Source of the DNA: Plotosus lineatus
Lineage: Eukaryota > Chordata > Actinopteri > Siluriformes > Plotosidae
Assembly (NCBI GenBank): GCA_024760905.1
Contig: CM045735.1
Span: forward strand, 3,319,661 to 3,383,660
Length of the DNA stretch: 64,000 nt
Reading direction: 5' to 3'
Shown here: in pieces, positions 31,438-43,200 of the stretch
Position numbering within the stretch: position 1 is the first letter of the stretch
Layout: each line of letters opens with the position of its first letter
Notes under the pieces: generated by a model
Databases searched by the model: none
What the model saw: only the letters and a program-made list of their open reading frames with translations
Told to the model about the DNA's origin: nothing
Position numbers and translations under genes: made by a program

Positions 31438-31974
31438 ATTAAAAACAAAACTCAGTTGTTCTCCTTTTAAATTTTTTTTTTAAGTGAGAGAGAAATCACT
31501 GTCAACCGCTGATGCTGATAGTCAGCAATGATTTATCATCGATGTAGGGATTCTGTAGGATTCCTGTTTTTGATGCGTTCGATGTCTTTTGATTTTTAAT
31601 TCCAGTAATGACGGAATACGAACCGGGAATATGAACCGGGTGTTTCTTCTAAAAGGCGAGACGATTCTGAAAAACGCAGCATGTATTTATTGCACTTTTT
31701 TGATTTGGGTGTGCTCTTTTTTTGTTTGTTTGTTTGTTTGTTTGTTTGTTTGTTTGTTTTTCTTTTTTCCTTTCCTTGTGAGACTTCTATGAAAGCTGTG
31801 AATTTTTCCCATGGACACTGTACTGTCAATGAAAGAAATTGTAAATATGTCACCAGCACAAGAACATGTTTTGTAGTTTCACAACAAATATAAAAAAAGT
31901 TCTTTGCCCTCTGTCTCGGACATCTTTCTTACTTTTTATTTACTGTACTTTGTTGTTTGGTAAAGATAGCTGCA
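30393..31974. other. Intergenic, microsatellites only
   Basis: (GT)n 30482-30521, poly(T) 31070-31088, (TA)n 31405-31432 and a TTTG tetranucleotide array at 31718-31760. A minus-strand frame near 30777-31052 has no recognisable domain. No gene called. Confidence 0.6.
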
Positions 31975-32270
31975 TGCATGTTGCGAAACACTCCTACGGG
32001 TACACGGAGGTGAGAGTGGGGTACATCCTGAACAGTGTACCAGTTTTTCACAAGCTTAACACATGCAAACCATTCACACTCACACTTATTGGTGATATGG
32101 AACATGAAAGACAGTTAACCTAAGACAGATGTCTTTTGACTGGAGAGGGGTAACTGGAGTGCCGGGGGAGAGGAACATGCATTCACATTTACAGCATTTA
32201 GCAGGTGTTCTTATCCTCGGTGACTTACAGATGTGCTTTGAAATCTCTATCAGTGAACTCGGCACGGAAA
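31975..32270 (+). mobile_element. SINE-derived fragments (families B and C)
   Basis: GGGTACATCCTGAACAGTGT and GGAACATGAAAGACAGTTAACC are decayed family B landmarks; ACATTTACAGCATTTAGCAG and TTATCCTCGGTGACTTACAG at 32186-32230 are a reverse family C tail. Confidence 0.5.
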
Positions 32271-33270
32271 CACCTGACATGCCAACCATCCTTACATTTC
32301 TATTATGGACTCTACACAGACGCGTTATTGCCAACCCCAGGATTTAAACCCAAGACATCGCAACAAAAAAGTCTTGGGTTTGAATCCTGGGCTTGGAAAT
32401 TACATTTCTGTGTGGAATTTGTGGAATAGCCTGTAAGGAGGGCCCTATACTGTATGGATTACGGTATAGAAGTTGTAATTTTTCGGTACCTACTTCACTA
32501 ATACACTTGTAGCTGAGTCTTTAAAGCCATTTCACAGAAGGGTGATGACTACTCAGCCAAGCAGAAGCACAGAAATGTATAATTCTTTCACATCCAGGTC
32601 AAGCATCAGTTAACATGTTCACATCAAATGCTATGCTCATGTCAGGTGATTTTCACTGTAGCTGTCGGTGCCAGAGATACTGGTTTTTTAGTATTTCAGA
32701 AAAGCTGATCTTTGGCGATTTTCATGTAAAACAAACGTCAGTTTACACAGAATGATGAGGGGGGGGGGTGGAAAACACGGGTAGCTGTCCTGAGCAGACA
32801 TGTTATAGTTGGGTTGAGCAGAAAAGCATCTCGGCATACATAAAACATCAGATCTTAAGTTGGATGGGGGTCCAAGAGCCAAAATGCACGAGAAGTTCCT
32901 CTTCTGTCGGGAAAGAACAAGAATCTGAGACTATATTGGTGTGCATACTCGGCTACACCGGACAGGTGAAGACTACACTTGTAAAAAATGATTGATGAGG
33001 TATAAGCTTGAGCACATCTGGCTGTTTTCCTCTGGCTTCTCTTTGACAAGACATTTTCATCCTCAGACCCAACACGTCTGTAATGTAAAATGTTTTTGGT
33101 TTTTAGCAACATTCTCTGTAAATTTTACTTTTAAAAAAAGTAAAATTCACAGGGAATGGTGCAGAAAAAGAAAACTAACAGTTCTTTGTCCTCTGTCTTG
33201 GACATCTTACTTTTTATTGACTTTGTTGTATAGTAAACTGTAACCTGATTCATGTTAAATAATCACTTCT
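32271..33270. other. Intergenic, no gene seen
   Basis: Non-coding. Two related stretches, AGTTCTTTGCCCTCTGTCTCGGACATC at 31899 (cut) and its copy near 33180, indicate a diverged dispersed repeat. Confidence 0.45.
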
Positions 33271-33328
33271 ACGGTTGCACGGAGATGAAGGTGGGTTACA
33301 TCCTGAACTTCTCGCCAGTCCTTCACAT

Positions 33329-33754
33329 GCGATGTTGTATGGTTTAGAAACAGTGGCGCTGAGCAAAAGACAGGAGGCAGAGCTGGAGGTAGCACAGATG
33401 AAAATCTTGAGGTTCTCTTTGGGAGTAACGAGGATGGATAGGATCAGGAATGAGCACATTAGAGGGACAGCACATGCTATATGTTTTGGAGACAAAGTGA
33501 GAGAGGCTAGACTGAGATGGTTTGGACAGTACAGAGGAGGAATCGTGAGTATATTAGGAGTAGGATGCTGAGGTTGGAACTACCAGGCAGAAGGCCTAGA
33601 GGAAGACCAAAGAGAAGATTTATGGATGTGATGAAGGAGGACATGAAGGTAGTTGGAGTAAGAGAAGAAGATGCAGAGGACAGGGTGAGATGGAGGCAGA
33701 TGACTCGCTGTGACGACCCCTGAAGGGAACAGCCAAAAGGGAAAGAAGAAGAAG
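33329..33754 (+). mobile_element. 5'-truncated RTE-type LINE copy
   Basis: Reads [20 protein letters not shown] and [17 protein letters not shown], then a frameshift near 33526, then [20 protein letters not shown] and VRWRQMTRCDDP stop. Ends GACGACCCCTGAAGGGAACA with an AAGAAGAAG tail. Abuts a family B SINE remnant at 33270-33328. Confidence 0.8.
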
Positions 33755-34100
33755 CCTTTTACAAACACAAAATATTGCATGCAAATAGAAATGATTATTA
33801 TTGGGGTTTTTTTTGTAAAATTCAAAATGTTTTTATTCTGATTTTGCTCTCATTTGGAATGAGTGTTTATTATTATTTTTAACAAATATTTATAAATAAA
33901 TAAATATTTGTATCTTTTTTGTGTCTTAGCCTGATATAAAATCTAATTAAATATACATTTACTGCAATTAACTATTCATTACATATACTAATATTTAATA
34001 AATTCTAAATCATTGTTAATATATTATAAACTGAAATTACTTTAGTTTGTTTGCTATCATTTGCTTTACTGTTATTCGCTGTCAGCGTTAGAGGGGCTTT
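33755..34100. other. Intergenic AT-rich, no gene seen
   Basis: AT-rich spacer directly upstream of the cnot8 promoter region. Confidence 0.5.
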
Positions 34101-34129
34101 TATTATTATTTTTTTTCCTTTTCCTGTTC

Positions 34130-34257
34130 CTTTTTATTTTTTACCCACAATGCTCCACCCACAATCCTCCTCTCCCGGAAGTGAGCGCTGAGCTTTTATT
34201 GCAACGGAGACGCGGATCAGGTTTTATTGAGCATCACTACAACAGGACTCTCGCCAG
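34130..34257 (+). promoter_or_regulatory. cnot8: cnot8 promoter and non-coding first exon (putative)
   Basis: A small GC-richer island in AT-rich DNA. An ETS/GABP-like CCGGAAGTG lies at 34175-34183, followed by a likely transcribed stretch that ends in CTCTCGCCAG and the donor gtaatt at 34258. A TATA-less ETS-driven start would suit a housekeeping gene. Start site not determinable from sequence alone. Confidence 0.5.
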
Positions 34258-34996
34258 GTAATTGATAAACTTACCAATGTGCGTTTATTTTTAATTTGAA
34301 GATTTAAAACATGTATTCTAAATTTGTGTAAATGTGATTAATTGTGCTTAGCAAGCTAGATAGCTCTGGTTGCTTTGGCTGAACGAGTTGAGTTAACGTT
34401 CTGGTTCGCGTTAGCTTTGTGGCTATTCGTGAATCAGGCTAAAATCCCAAATGGCTTGTTTGGTTCCGTTGAAGCGAACTTTATCTGAACAGGGTTTGTA
34501 GGAAAGGCTCGGGCGCACTATGTAGTGGAGTTAAATTGGGATTAAACCAGGGAACTGAAATCAGTGCTGAGCGCTCGTGCGAGGCATTGTTCCATTCTTA
34601 GACTTTTATTTTGTTAAATCTATTGAATATGTACCGACCCCGGTGGAGATGTTTTGATTTTATTTTGATGGTGAGGATGTGTATTTCATAACTAACTTGA
34701 ATTATAAGGGCTTGCATGGGGTGAGAAACCTCAGGCGCTTTTTGGTTTCCACCATTCCTCTCCACATTTAGATTTACATGCTCTTGTCCAGAGTGACTCA
34801 TAATTATGATTTTTTTTTAATACAACTGAGCAATTGAGGGTTAAGGGCCATGCTCAAGGGCCCAACAGTGGTGATACGTAGTGGGGATTGAACCGCTGAC
34901 CTTCGGATTAGCATCCCATTGCCTGATCCACTAAGCCTCCACTGCACTTCCTCCTCCTCCTCTTCTTCTTCTACACCACTGCATAGTTGGTACTAC

Positions 34997-35040
<44 letters not shown>

Positions 35041-35122
35041 ATCTTGTCTTGAAATTCCAGGTTTCATGATTCCAGCATTCTTCCTTTTTTTAACCTGCTG
35101 CCCTTCTATCATCTCTGTGAAG
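34258..35122 (+). other. cnot8 first intron (putative)
   Basis: Holds a reverse family C SINE at about 34755-34950 (landmarks GGCCATGCTCAAGGGCCCAA and TCCACTAAGCCTCCACTGC) and a (GT)n tract at 35000-35037. Candidate acceptor TCTGTGAAG ends at 35122. Confidence 0.55.
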
Positions 35123-35152
35123 CTCCTGTTTTGCTCTTCATCCTGAAACAAG

Positions 35153-35269
35153 ATGCCAGCTGCACTGCCAGATACGAGTCAGATCATCTGCGAGGTCTGG
35201 GCCAGCAATGTGGATGAGGAGATGAGGAAAATCCGCCAGATCATACAGAATTACAACTACATCGCCATG
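35153..35269 (+). CDS. cnot8: cnot8 coding exon 1
   Basis: ATG at 35153 in CAAGATGCC context, donor gtatgc at 35270; 39 codons ending NYNYIAM. The start is fixed by homology: MPAA is the family N terminus. Confidence 0.93.
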
Positions 35270-38200
35270 GTATGCATGTGTATAATGTATCTACATTTGT
35301 CTCTGTTCTGTAGTGCAGCAATTCAGCCCGTGGTATCATATCATTTGATACCAAGTTTGCAATTCAGTGTGTCTCGGTGTCGGATGGCTGTTTATTTTGC
35401 AGACTTTGAAAGGGTATTCAGTCTACGATTAATGAATATCTGTTACCTCAGTGCTTCTCAAATAGGGAGGGGATGACCCTGGGAACATGCTTTTTTGCCA
35501 CTCTGTACCAGAATTAAGTGTAGTTGCACATCCAGTACAGTAGGTGGCAGTGGTGCAGGGGGGGGGGAGCACCGAGAAAACCATATGAAGTGTAGTAAAC
35601 AATCTCTCAAGAAACATCATAGAATAATTTCTAACAGTAACGAAGAGAAAGTTGGAGAGAGATGGAGATGTTGCTGAACTGAATTTGCTTTATTATTTAT
35701 TGATTTAATTTAATTTTTTCAGTATGAAATGGTGCAAAAAGTTGGTCAAAAATGTTTAAAGTTTCAATAAGGATGCATTTTTTTTATTTCAGGCAAGTTG
35801 GTGCATTTTAAATCCTTTCTATTACAGATTAAAAAAACTATATTAATGAAGTTTTTCTTTATTGTAAGTAGAAATATATTTTTCTTTTTTGTTTTTAATG
35901 GTAATAAAGATTCAATGTTATGCAGAGGTGTATTAATAACAATTTTATTGACAAATAATACTATTTATATTCGCGCATTTTTCTTCCTACAGGAGGTGTG
36001 ACAGAAAATAATTGATAGGTACTACATTATCCAAAGATCATGAAGCAGTCACATCACGTTTCCTGTGTCGTGATTGGCTCGTGGTCTCTGGATAATGGAT
36101 ACTTATCCACCTCCCAAACTTGGGATGATGCTTGAATTTGAATTGTGGGGGAAAACTGCAAATCCTGCTAGTGGTGTGGGAGCCTCTCTCAGCTCTCAGC
36201 ACCACCGGGCAAAAGATGGGGTACACCCTGACCAGCTCACCAGACCATTTCAGGGCCAACACTCTGCCATTCATACACACTTATCCTACTATATATTTCT
36301 TTGGACTGTGGGAGAAAACCCATGCAAGCACAGGGAGAACCCGCAACTTCTACACATAAGCGACCCGACCGAGCTGGAGACTTGAACCAGCACCCCCTTG
36401 CTGTGAGGCGGATATGCTAACCACTGTATTTTTTTGTATGGAAATTTTCTTGCTAATGTTATCGTAGTAAATGTTCACGTATAGGAAGTGGAATGTTTGG
36501 TGGCGGCTCACTGTGATGATACTAAATATATGCGTCTGGCCGATCAGAGCAGCAGAAAGATGTCAATATTATTGGTTTCAGATTCTTTAGTGCTGTGAGA
36601 CAAAATGTTTTTAAATGAATTGTGTAATTTGCTGCACATCTTCCAGACCTTGTGTTTAATCTTGTGTAGCCTTGACATTATTTTATTTATTTATTATTTA
36701 AGGACACAGAGTTCCCTGGCGTGGTGGTTCGGCCCATCGGAGAATTTCGCAGCACTGTTGATTATCAGTACCAGCTCCTGCGATGCAATGTGGACCTGCT
36801 GAAAATCATTCAACTTGGTCTGACCTTCATGAATGAAGATGGAAAATACCCACCTGGGACCCGGACCTGGCAGTTCAACTTTAAATTTAATTTAACGTAG
36901 GTTATCTGCGCTACAATCAGGTGACCGCGAGTGTTCTGAGGCGTCTGCAATGCTCATTATTCTTAATTTTTTTTTTTTTAATATATAAATGTCCTGATGG
37001 TAGTTTTTCTGCTGACCTGCCCCTTTTACAGAGAGGATATGTACTCCCAGGACTCTATAGACCTCCTGCAGAACTCGGGTCTTCAGTTTAAGAAGCATGA
37101 GGAGGAAGGGATCGATACGCTTTATTTCGCGGAGCTTCTCATGACCTCCGGGCTGGTGCTGTGTGAAAACGTACGGTGGCTCTCCTTTCATAGGTAAGAA
37201 ACCAGTAAAACTTCTGTCCAATCAAACTCACTATAAGAGGTCGAATTTAGGTCTAGGGGTGGCGCTATAGCACAAACTGGATCTCAGACTCCTCCTACAA
37301 GCACAACTGTTAACTTTAACCCAACACACATTAGTCTGAAACACATACACTCGCACTGCTTACCATGGATTTTTGATTCCACCCAAATAGGAGCAGCCTG
37401 AATAGGTGTAACTCCATTTATTTTCTGTAAGCGCTTAATCCTAATTGGGGTCGCGGGGAGGCTGGCGCCCAGCCGACTCCTGGCGAATACAGAGTACCCC
37501 ATGGACAGCTCGCCAGGCCATGGCAGGGCAGAAACATGCGATGACTTTGCAGCTACTCTTCTCGAAAGTCAGCAATGGTCCAGCCTTTGGTAACTCGGTT
37601 AGCTACACTGGGGCGGCACAGTGACAGCCTGTTGATAGCGGGACTTGAACCCCACAACCTTAAGATCCAGTGATCCAGCACCGTTACCACCAGGCTGCCA
37701 CTGCAGGTGTAACTCCACCCCTTTTAAAATTTTGTTGGATTGATTTGAGTTGTAACTATATGATGAAGTACATGGCAGTAAATTTCATGGTGAGGTTAAC
37801 CTCCATTCTCTAGATGTGGCCAAAGGGTAGCCACGCCTCCTTTAATATACCGGCGACATAGTTTGAGTTAGAACCTGGACTCGAAACAGTGAGCATGAAA
37901 AATTCACTCTTGTTAAAGCCTGTTTTAAATGGGTGAAGCTGCACCACGTATTATACCACAATCAGCCAGCAGGCGCTCTGGACTGGTGACGTCACCTCTT
38001 TAGAGACGTGACACTAGCCATGTTTTTAACAGTCGATGTGATGGTGCATGTCTGCTTTCCGTGTGGTGCAGTGTTTAATAATGGCTTGTCAATCTTTTCT
38101 GGCATGTTGCGGGGCAGCGGATATGACTTCGGCTACCTGGTGAAGCTTCTGACGGACGCTCGTCTACCGGAAGAGGAGCACGAATTCTTTCAGATCCTGA

Positions 38201-40215
38201 ACCTCTTCTTTCCTGCCATCTACGATGTGAAATATCTTATGAAGAGCTGCAAAAACTTGAAGGTACAGAGTGACATCACACCGTCTGGAGTTTGACTAAA
38301 AATCTGCGTCTAAAAATGTTTTTCTGATGTCGTCAGAAGACGGGAATAACGTTCTGTTACATGCTGTACATCAATTAACAAATATCTCATTGGGTATCAG
38401 ATGTTCTTTTAAAATATGTTAATACAGGGTCCTTCCCTCATCACGCACTCATTTGACATCGGTTGAACATCGGTTGAACCGATTAATTCTGCTATTAGGG
38501 TTAGTACAGTATCTCAGTTAACACCGGGCGAAGGTGGAGTACATACACCCTGAACAGCTCTCCAGACTAATGCAGGGCCATCACACACTCTTCCCATTCA
38601 CACTCGCATGTAGGGGCAATTTGGAACGGCCAGTTAGTTGAGTGCACATGTCTATGGACTGTAGGACAGAGCCCACACAGATTTGAAAAGTGCTTGAATT
38701 CGGCCATGCACGATGAAAAGGGCTTGAAAACTGCATATTTCACTTACAGTGCTGGAAAAAAGTCTGGAATTTCATAAATGGTCATTGAAAAGTGCTTAAA
38801 AATAATTTTATTTCACTGCGTCAATTGTGTACAAGTAATTCCCACGATACAAAGTCATTGGTATTTTAATTGCTATGTTTACTTCCTGAATTTGAGAAAC
38901 GATCAGGGCTGTAGTTTGGTGTAAACGCCGTATACTCACTTATTTTGTCAAGCATGTAGTGTTTACGCACTTATTTTGCCTTGTGAGATCATTTATCAAA
39001 GTGTATTTATTTTACAAGTGAAAAGGTTTTTTTTTTTCTTTTTTGCTTCGTGACATGTCCCAGCTTGTAATTCTGTCACAATCGCATCCTCTATCTCGAT
39101 CATTCGGTGTCGAGAGAGCCCGGTATAAGAGCCATGCCATGACTGGGCAGTGCGGATTGTCACGAAGGCCTTCAGCCAATAGAATTTGTTTTTATACCTC
39201 TCTTTCTTTCCTTTTCGGCTTTTTCCCTTTCTCAGGAGTCGCCACAGCGAATCATCTGATTCGCACATTTGATTTGGCATGGGTTTTTACGTCGGATGCC
39301 CTTCCTGTCACAACCCTTTTAGCAAGGGACAAAAACACGCTGACGACTTTGCAGCTCCTCTTTACGAAAGTCAGCAATGGTTCTTTTACATCAACCTCTC
39401 ACCATAGACAGTGAGAGACATAGCCCGCCTTTGATAGCCCAGTTAGCTGCACACTGGGCAGTGAAAACCCTGTTGGGACTCGAACCCCCAACCTTAAGGT
39501 CGGCGATCCTGCGCCCTATCCACTAGACCACCACTGCCCCTCGAATTTGTTTTTAAACTGGAAATTACCGCTAAAAACAAAACCACTATTCATGTTGCGA
39601 ATTGCTAAGAAATTTACTGACCTACTACATCTAGATTTTCATTTAAACATTTATTTTAAAATGAACAAAAGAGGGAAGCGGTCCCATGAACCTGATCTAA
39701 AATAAGGCACATTAACCAGGCAAATTTTTTTTTGCTAAATGCGGCAATATCTGTCGACTCAGGAAAAAATATGACGTCACACAACTTGCGGACTCCGCCT
39801 CATGCTTCAGATCGGTCCAGATTCTGGTGAATTACATTCCACTTCTCTCCAGCATAATGATAATATTAATTTGATTTATATGATAAATGATATTGCATGT
39901 TATTATTGTAAAGTTCTAAAGTTTTTAAAGTAATTAAATGGTTTAATATGTTAATAAAATGTTTAAATGGTTTAATAAATAATTTTCATTTATTTTTAAC
40001 ACATTTCATACAAAATTGGTGTACTTTTATAATTTTTAAAGGGTTTATGGGGTAGTCTTGAGAGCCTTGGAACGAATCACGTGTTTTACATGTAAAATGC
40101 ACCTCTACTTATGAAAACTCCAGGTTCCGAAAAAGGCGCTGGAACGGATTAATTTCGTAAGAAGGGGGTTGACTGTATTAATATTAGACGTCATCACATA
40201 ATATTATGTATATAT

Positions 40216-40246
<31 letters not shown>

Positions 40247-43200
40247 ATATATGTACCAATAAATGATAAATGCAATAGAATACAATAAGATGATTATGCC
40301 GAGAGAGAGAGAGATTGTATACAGTACAAACTCGTATATTTTACTTATACAGTCAACCCCTGTCCAAGCCTTTTATTGTTTTACTATTGATCATTTTGGG
40401 CAAAAAAGTAAAGAAAAACAAAAATCCCTATCTCAAAAAATTAGCATATTTCATCTGACCAATAAAAAGTGTTTTTAATACAAAAAAGTCAACCTTCAAA
40501 TAATTATATTCAGTTATGCACTCAATACTTGGTCGGGAATCCTTGTGCAGAAATGACTGCTTCAATGCGGCGTGGCATGGAGCCAATCAGCCTGTGGCAC
40601 TGCTGAGGTGTTACGGAGGCCCAGGATGCTTCGATAGCGGCCTTAAGCTCGTCCACAGTGTTGGGTCTGGTGTCTCTCAACTTTCTCTTCACAATATCCC
40701 ACAGATTCTCTATGGGCTTCAGGTCAGGAGAGTTGGCAGGCCAATTGAGCCCAGTAATAGCATGGTCAGTAAACCATTTAGCAGTGGTTTTGGCACTGTG
40801 AGCAGGTCGTGCTGAAAAATGAAATCTTCATCTCCATAAAGCTTTTCAGCAGATGGAAGCATGAAGTGCTCCAAAATCTCCTGATAGCTAGCTGCATTGA
40901 CCCCGCCCTTGATAAAACACAGTGGACCAACACCAGCGGCTGACATGGCACCCCAGACCATCACTGACTGTGGGGACTTGACACTGGACTTCAGGCATTT
41001 TGGCATTTCCTTGTCCCCAGTCTTCCTCCAGACTCTGGCACCTTGATTTCCGAATGACATGCAAAATTTGCTTTCATCCGAAAAAAGTACTTTGAACCAC
41101 TGAGCAACAGTCCAGTGCTGCTTCTCTGTAGCCCAGGTCAGCCGCTTCTGCCGCTGTTTCTGCTTCAAAAGTGGCTTGACCTGGGGAATGCGGCACCTGA
41201 AGCCCATTTCCTGTACACGCCTGTGCACGGTGGCTCTGGATGTTTCTACTCCAGACTCAGTCCACTGCTTCCACAGGTCCCTCAAGGTCTGGAATCGGCC
41301 CTTCTTTCACTTTTTCCTTCCCACAGACGTCCCACTGAGGTGGCTTGATGCAACACTCTGGGAACAGCCTATTCGCTCAGAGATTTCTTTCTGTGTCTTA
41401 CCCTCTTGCTTGAGGGTGTCAATGATGTCCTTCTGGACAGCAGTCAGGTCGGCAGTCTTACCCATGATTGTGGTTTTGAGTAATGAACCAGGCTGGGAGT
41501 TTTTAAAAGCCTCAGGAATCTTTTGCAGGTGTTTAGAGTTAATTGGTTGATTCAGATGATTAGGTTAATAGCTCGTTTACACTACCTCAACATCATATGC
41601 TCATTTTTTGAGATAGGAATTTTGGGTTTTCATGAGCTGTATGCCAAAATCATCAGTATTCAAATATGCAAATCAGCTGATTCACTGTGGCAACCCCTGA
41701 AAAAGGGAAAAAGCTGAAAGGAAGAGAAGATATACAAAATATTTTAATATATTTCTTAAATAAATTTCCTTGTTTGATGGGGTTCAAAAATCTCTGTTGT
41801 GTGATTCAGGGTGGACTTCAGGAAGTCGCAGACCAGCTGGAACTGAAAAGGATCGGGAGGCAGCATCAGGCCGGCTCGGACTCATTGCTGACTGGAATGG
41901 CTTTCTTCAAGATGAAAGAAGTAACGATATAAAATATTATATATCAAATAATATCCTCCTTTTATAAAACTCTTTGAGGTATTAAAATACACAGAACTTA
42001 AGTCCCTCCCCCAAATGATGGTTCAACTGATTTCCATGCATGGAAATTGCTTTTATATATAAATTGTTTGTGTATATGTATCATTTTAAATATCTTTGTC
42101 ACTCAGTATTTAAATGAAATGTTATACAATTTAAATGTTGTTTTTTTTTTCATAAATTAATAGATAAAAAATACATTTTTTATCATACTTTTGGTATGAT
42201 TAAAACAAATTTAAAAATTTTAAACACAGTAGTACCTTGACTTACGAGTTTAATCCATTCTGTGGGCGAGCTCATAAGTCAAAATGTTCATTAGATAAAA
42301 CAAAAATTCCCATCGGAAATAATAGAAAACCAATTAATCAGTTCCAACCCCCTCCCAAACTCATAACCTGAAACAAACATGAATGTTTCACCTAAAATAT
42401 TCAAAACAAACATGTAAAAACAAATTTCATAATAATAATAATAATAATACATGTACATTAACCCTAGAAGTGCCCAATGTTAAATCTCAAAATGCCATGC
42501 ATTTTTAGTGAAATTATCTCCCTATTTGATATTGAATCAGGGATCCCAGATCTCTTCTATTGAGAGGAATTCCTCTATTTTTTCAGCTTTCGGTTCCCTC
42601 TGGCCCCTTTGACTCCCAGCTGAAATATTTTATTTCCTCTATTTTTTTCCTAAACCATGCACCTTGCTGGGATCCCTGTTGAATGCAGAAACCACCAAAT
42701 AAATAGCATTATATAACCTTATTTTATATGAAGATTATATAGAGGCCTTTCCAAAAAAATTTTTTTTGAGGTGACCGAGGTCAAATTTGGGTCACCTGAC
42801 CTCAATTTCAAGATGGCCACCACATTTTCTGTTGGTTAACTTTTCCTTCGGAGGATATAATTCCTGTTTTCAAAAATGAAAAAAATAGAGCCAAGTTGTT
42901 CCAAATGTCAAGATGATGAAATCAACACAAAAAACTACATGTCTTATATATTGAGTATTTTATGGCTAAAAACATCAACTCCACGAGCATATATAAAAAT
43001 GGCAAGTCTTGCTATATTCTGAATATTTTCAGTTATTATAATTGTCCATTAAGAGTTTGAATGTAATGGCCTTATTTCTATGACACTTGACTTATTCTTA
43101 TGAAAACAGATTTTCAATTTCAAGTGGGTAACTGTGGTCATGTGACCAGAATGTGATCACCCCACCCCCACTGAGTGTATATGTATGTATTTATGTATAT

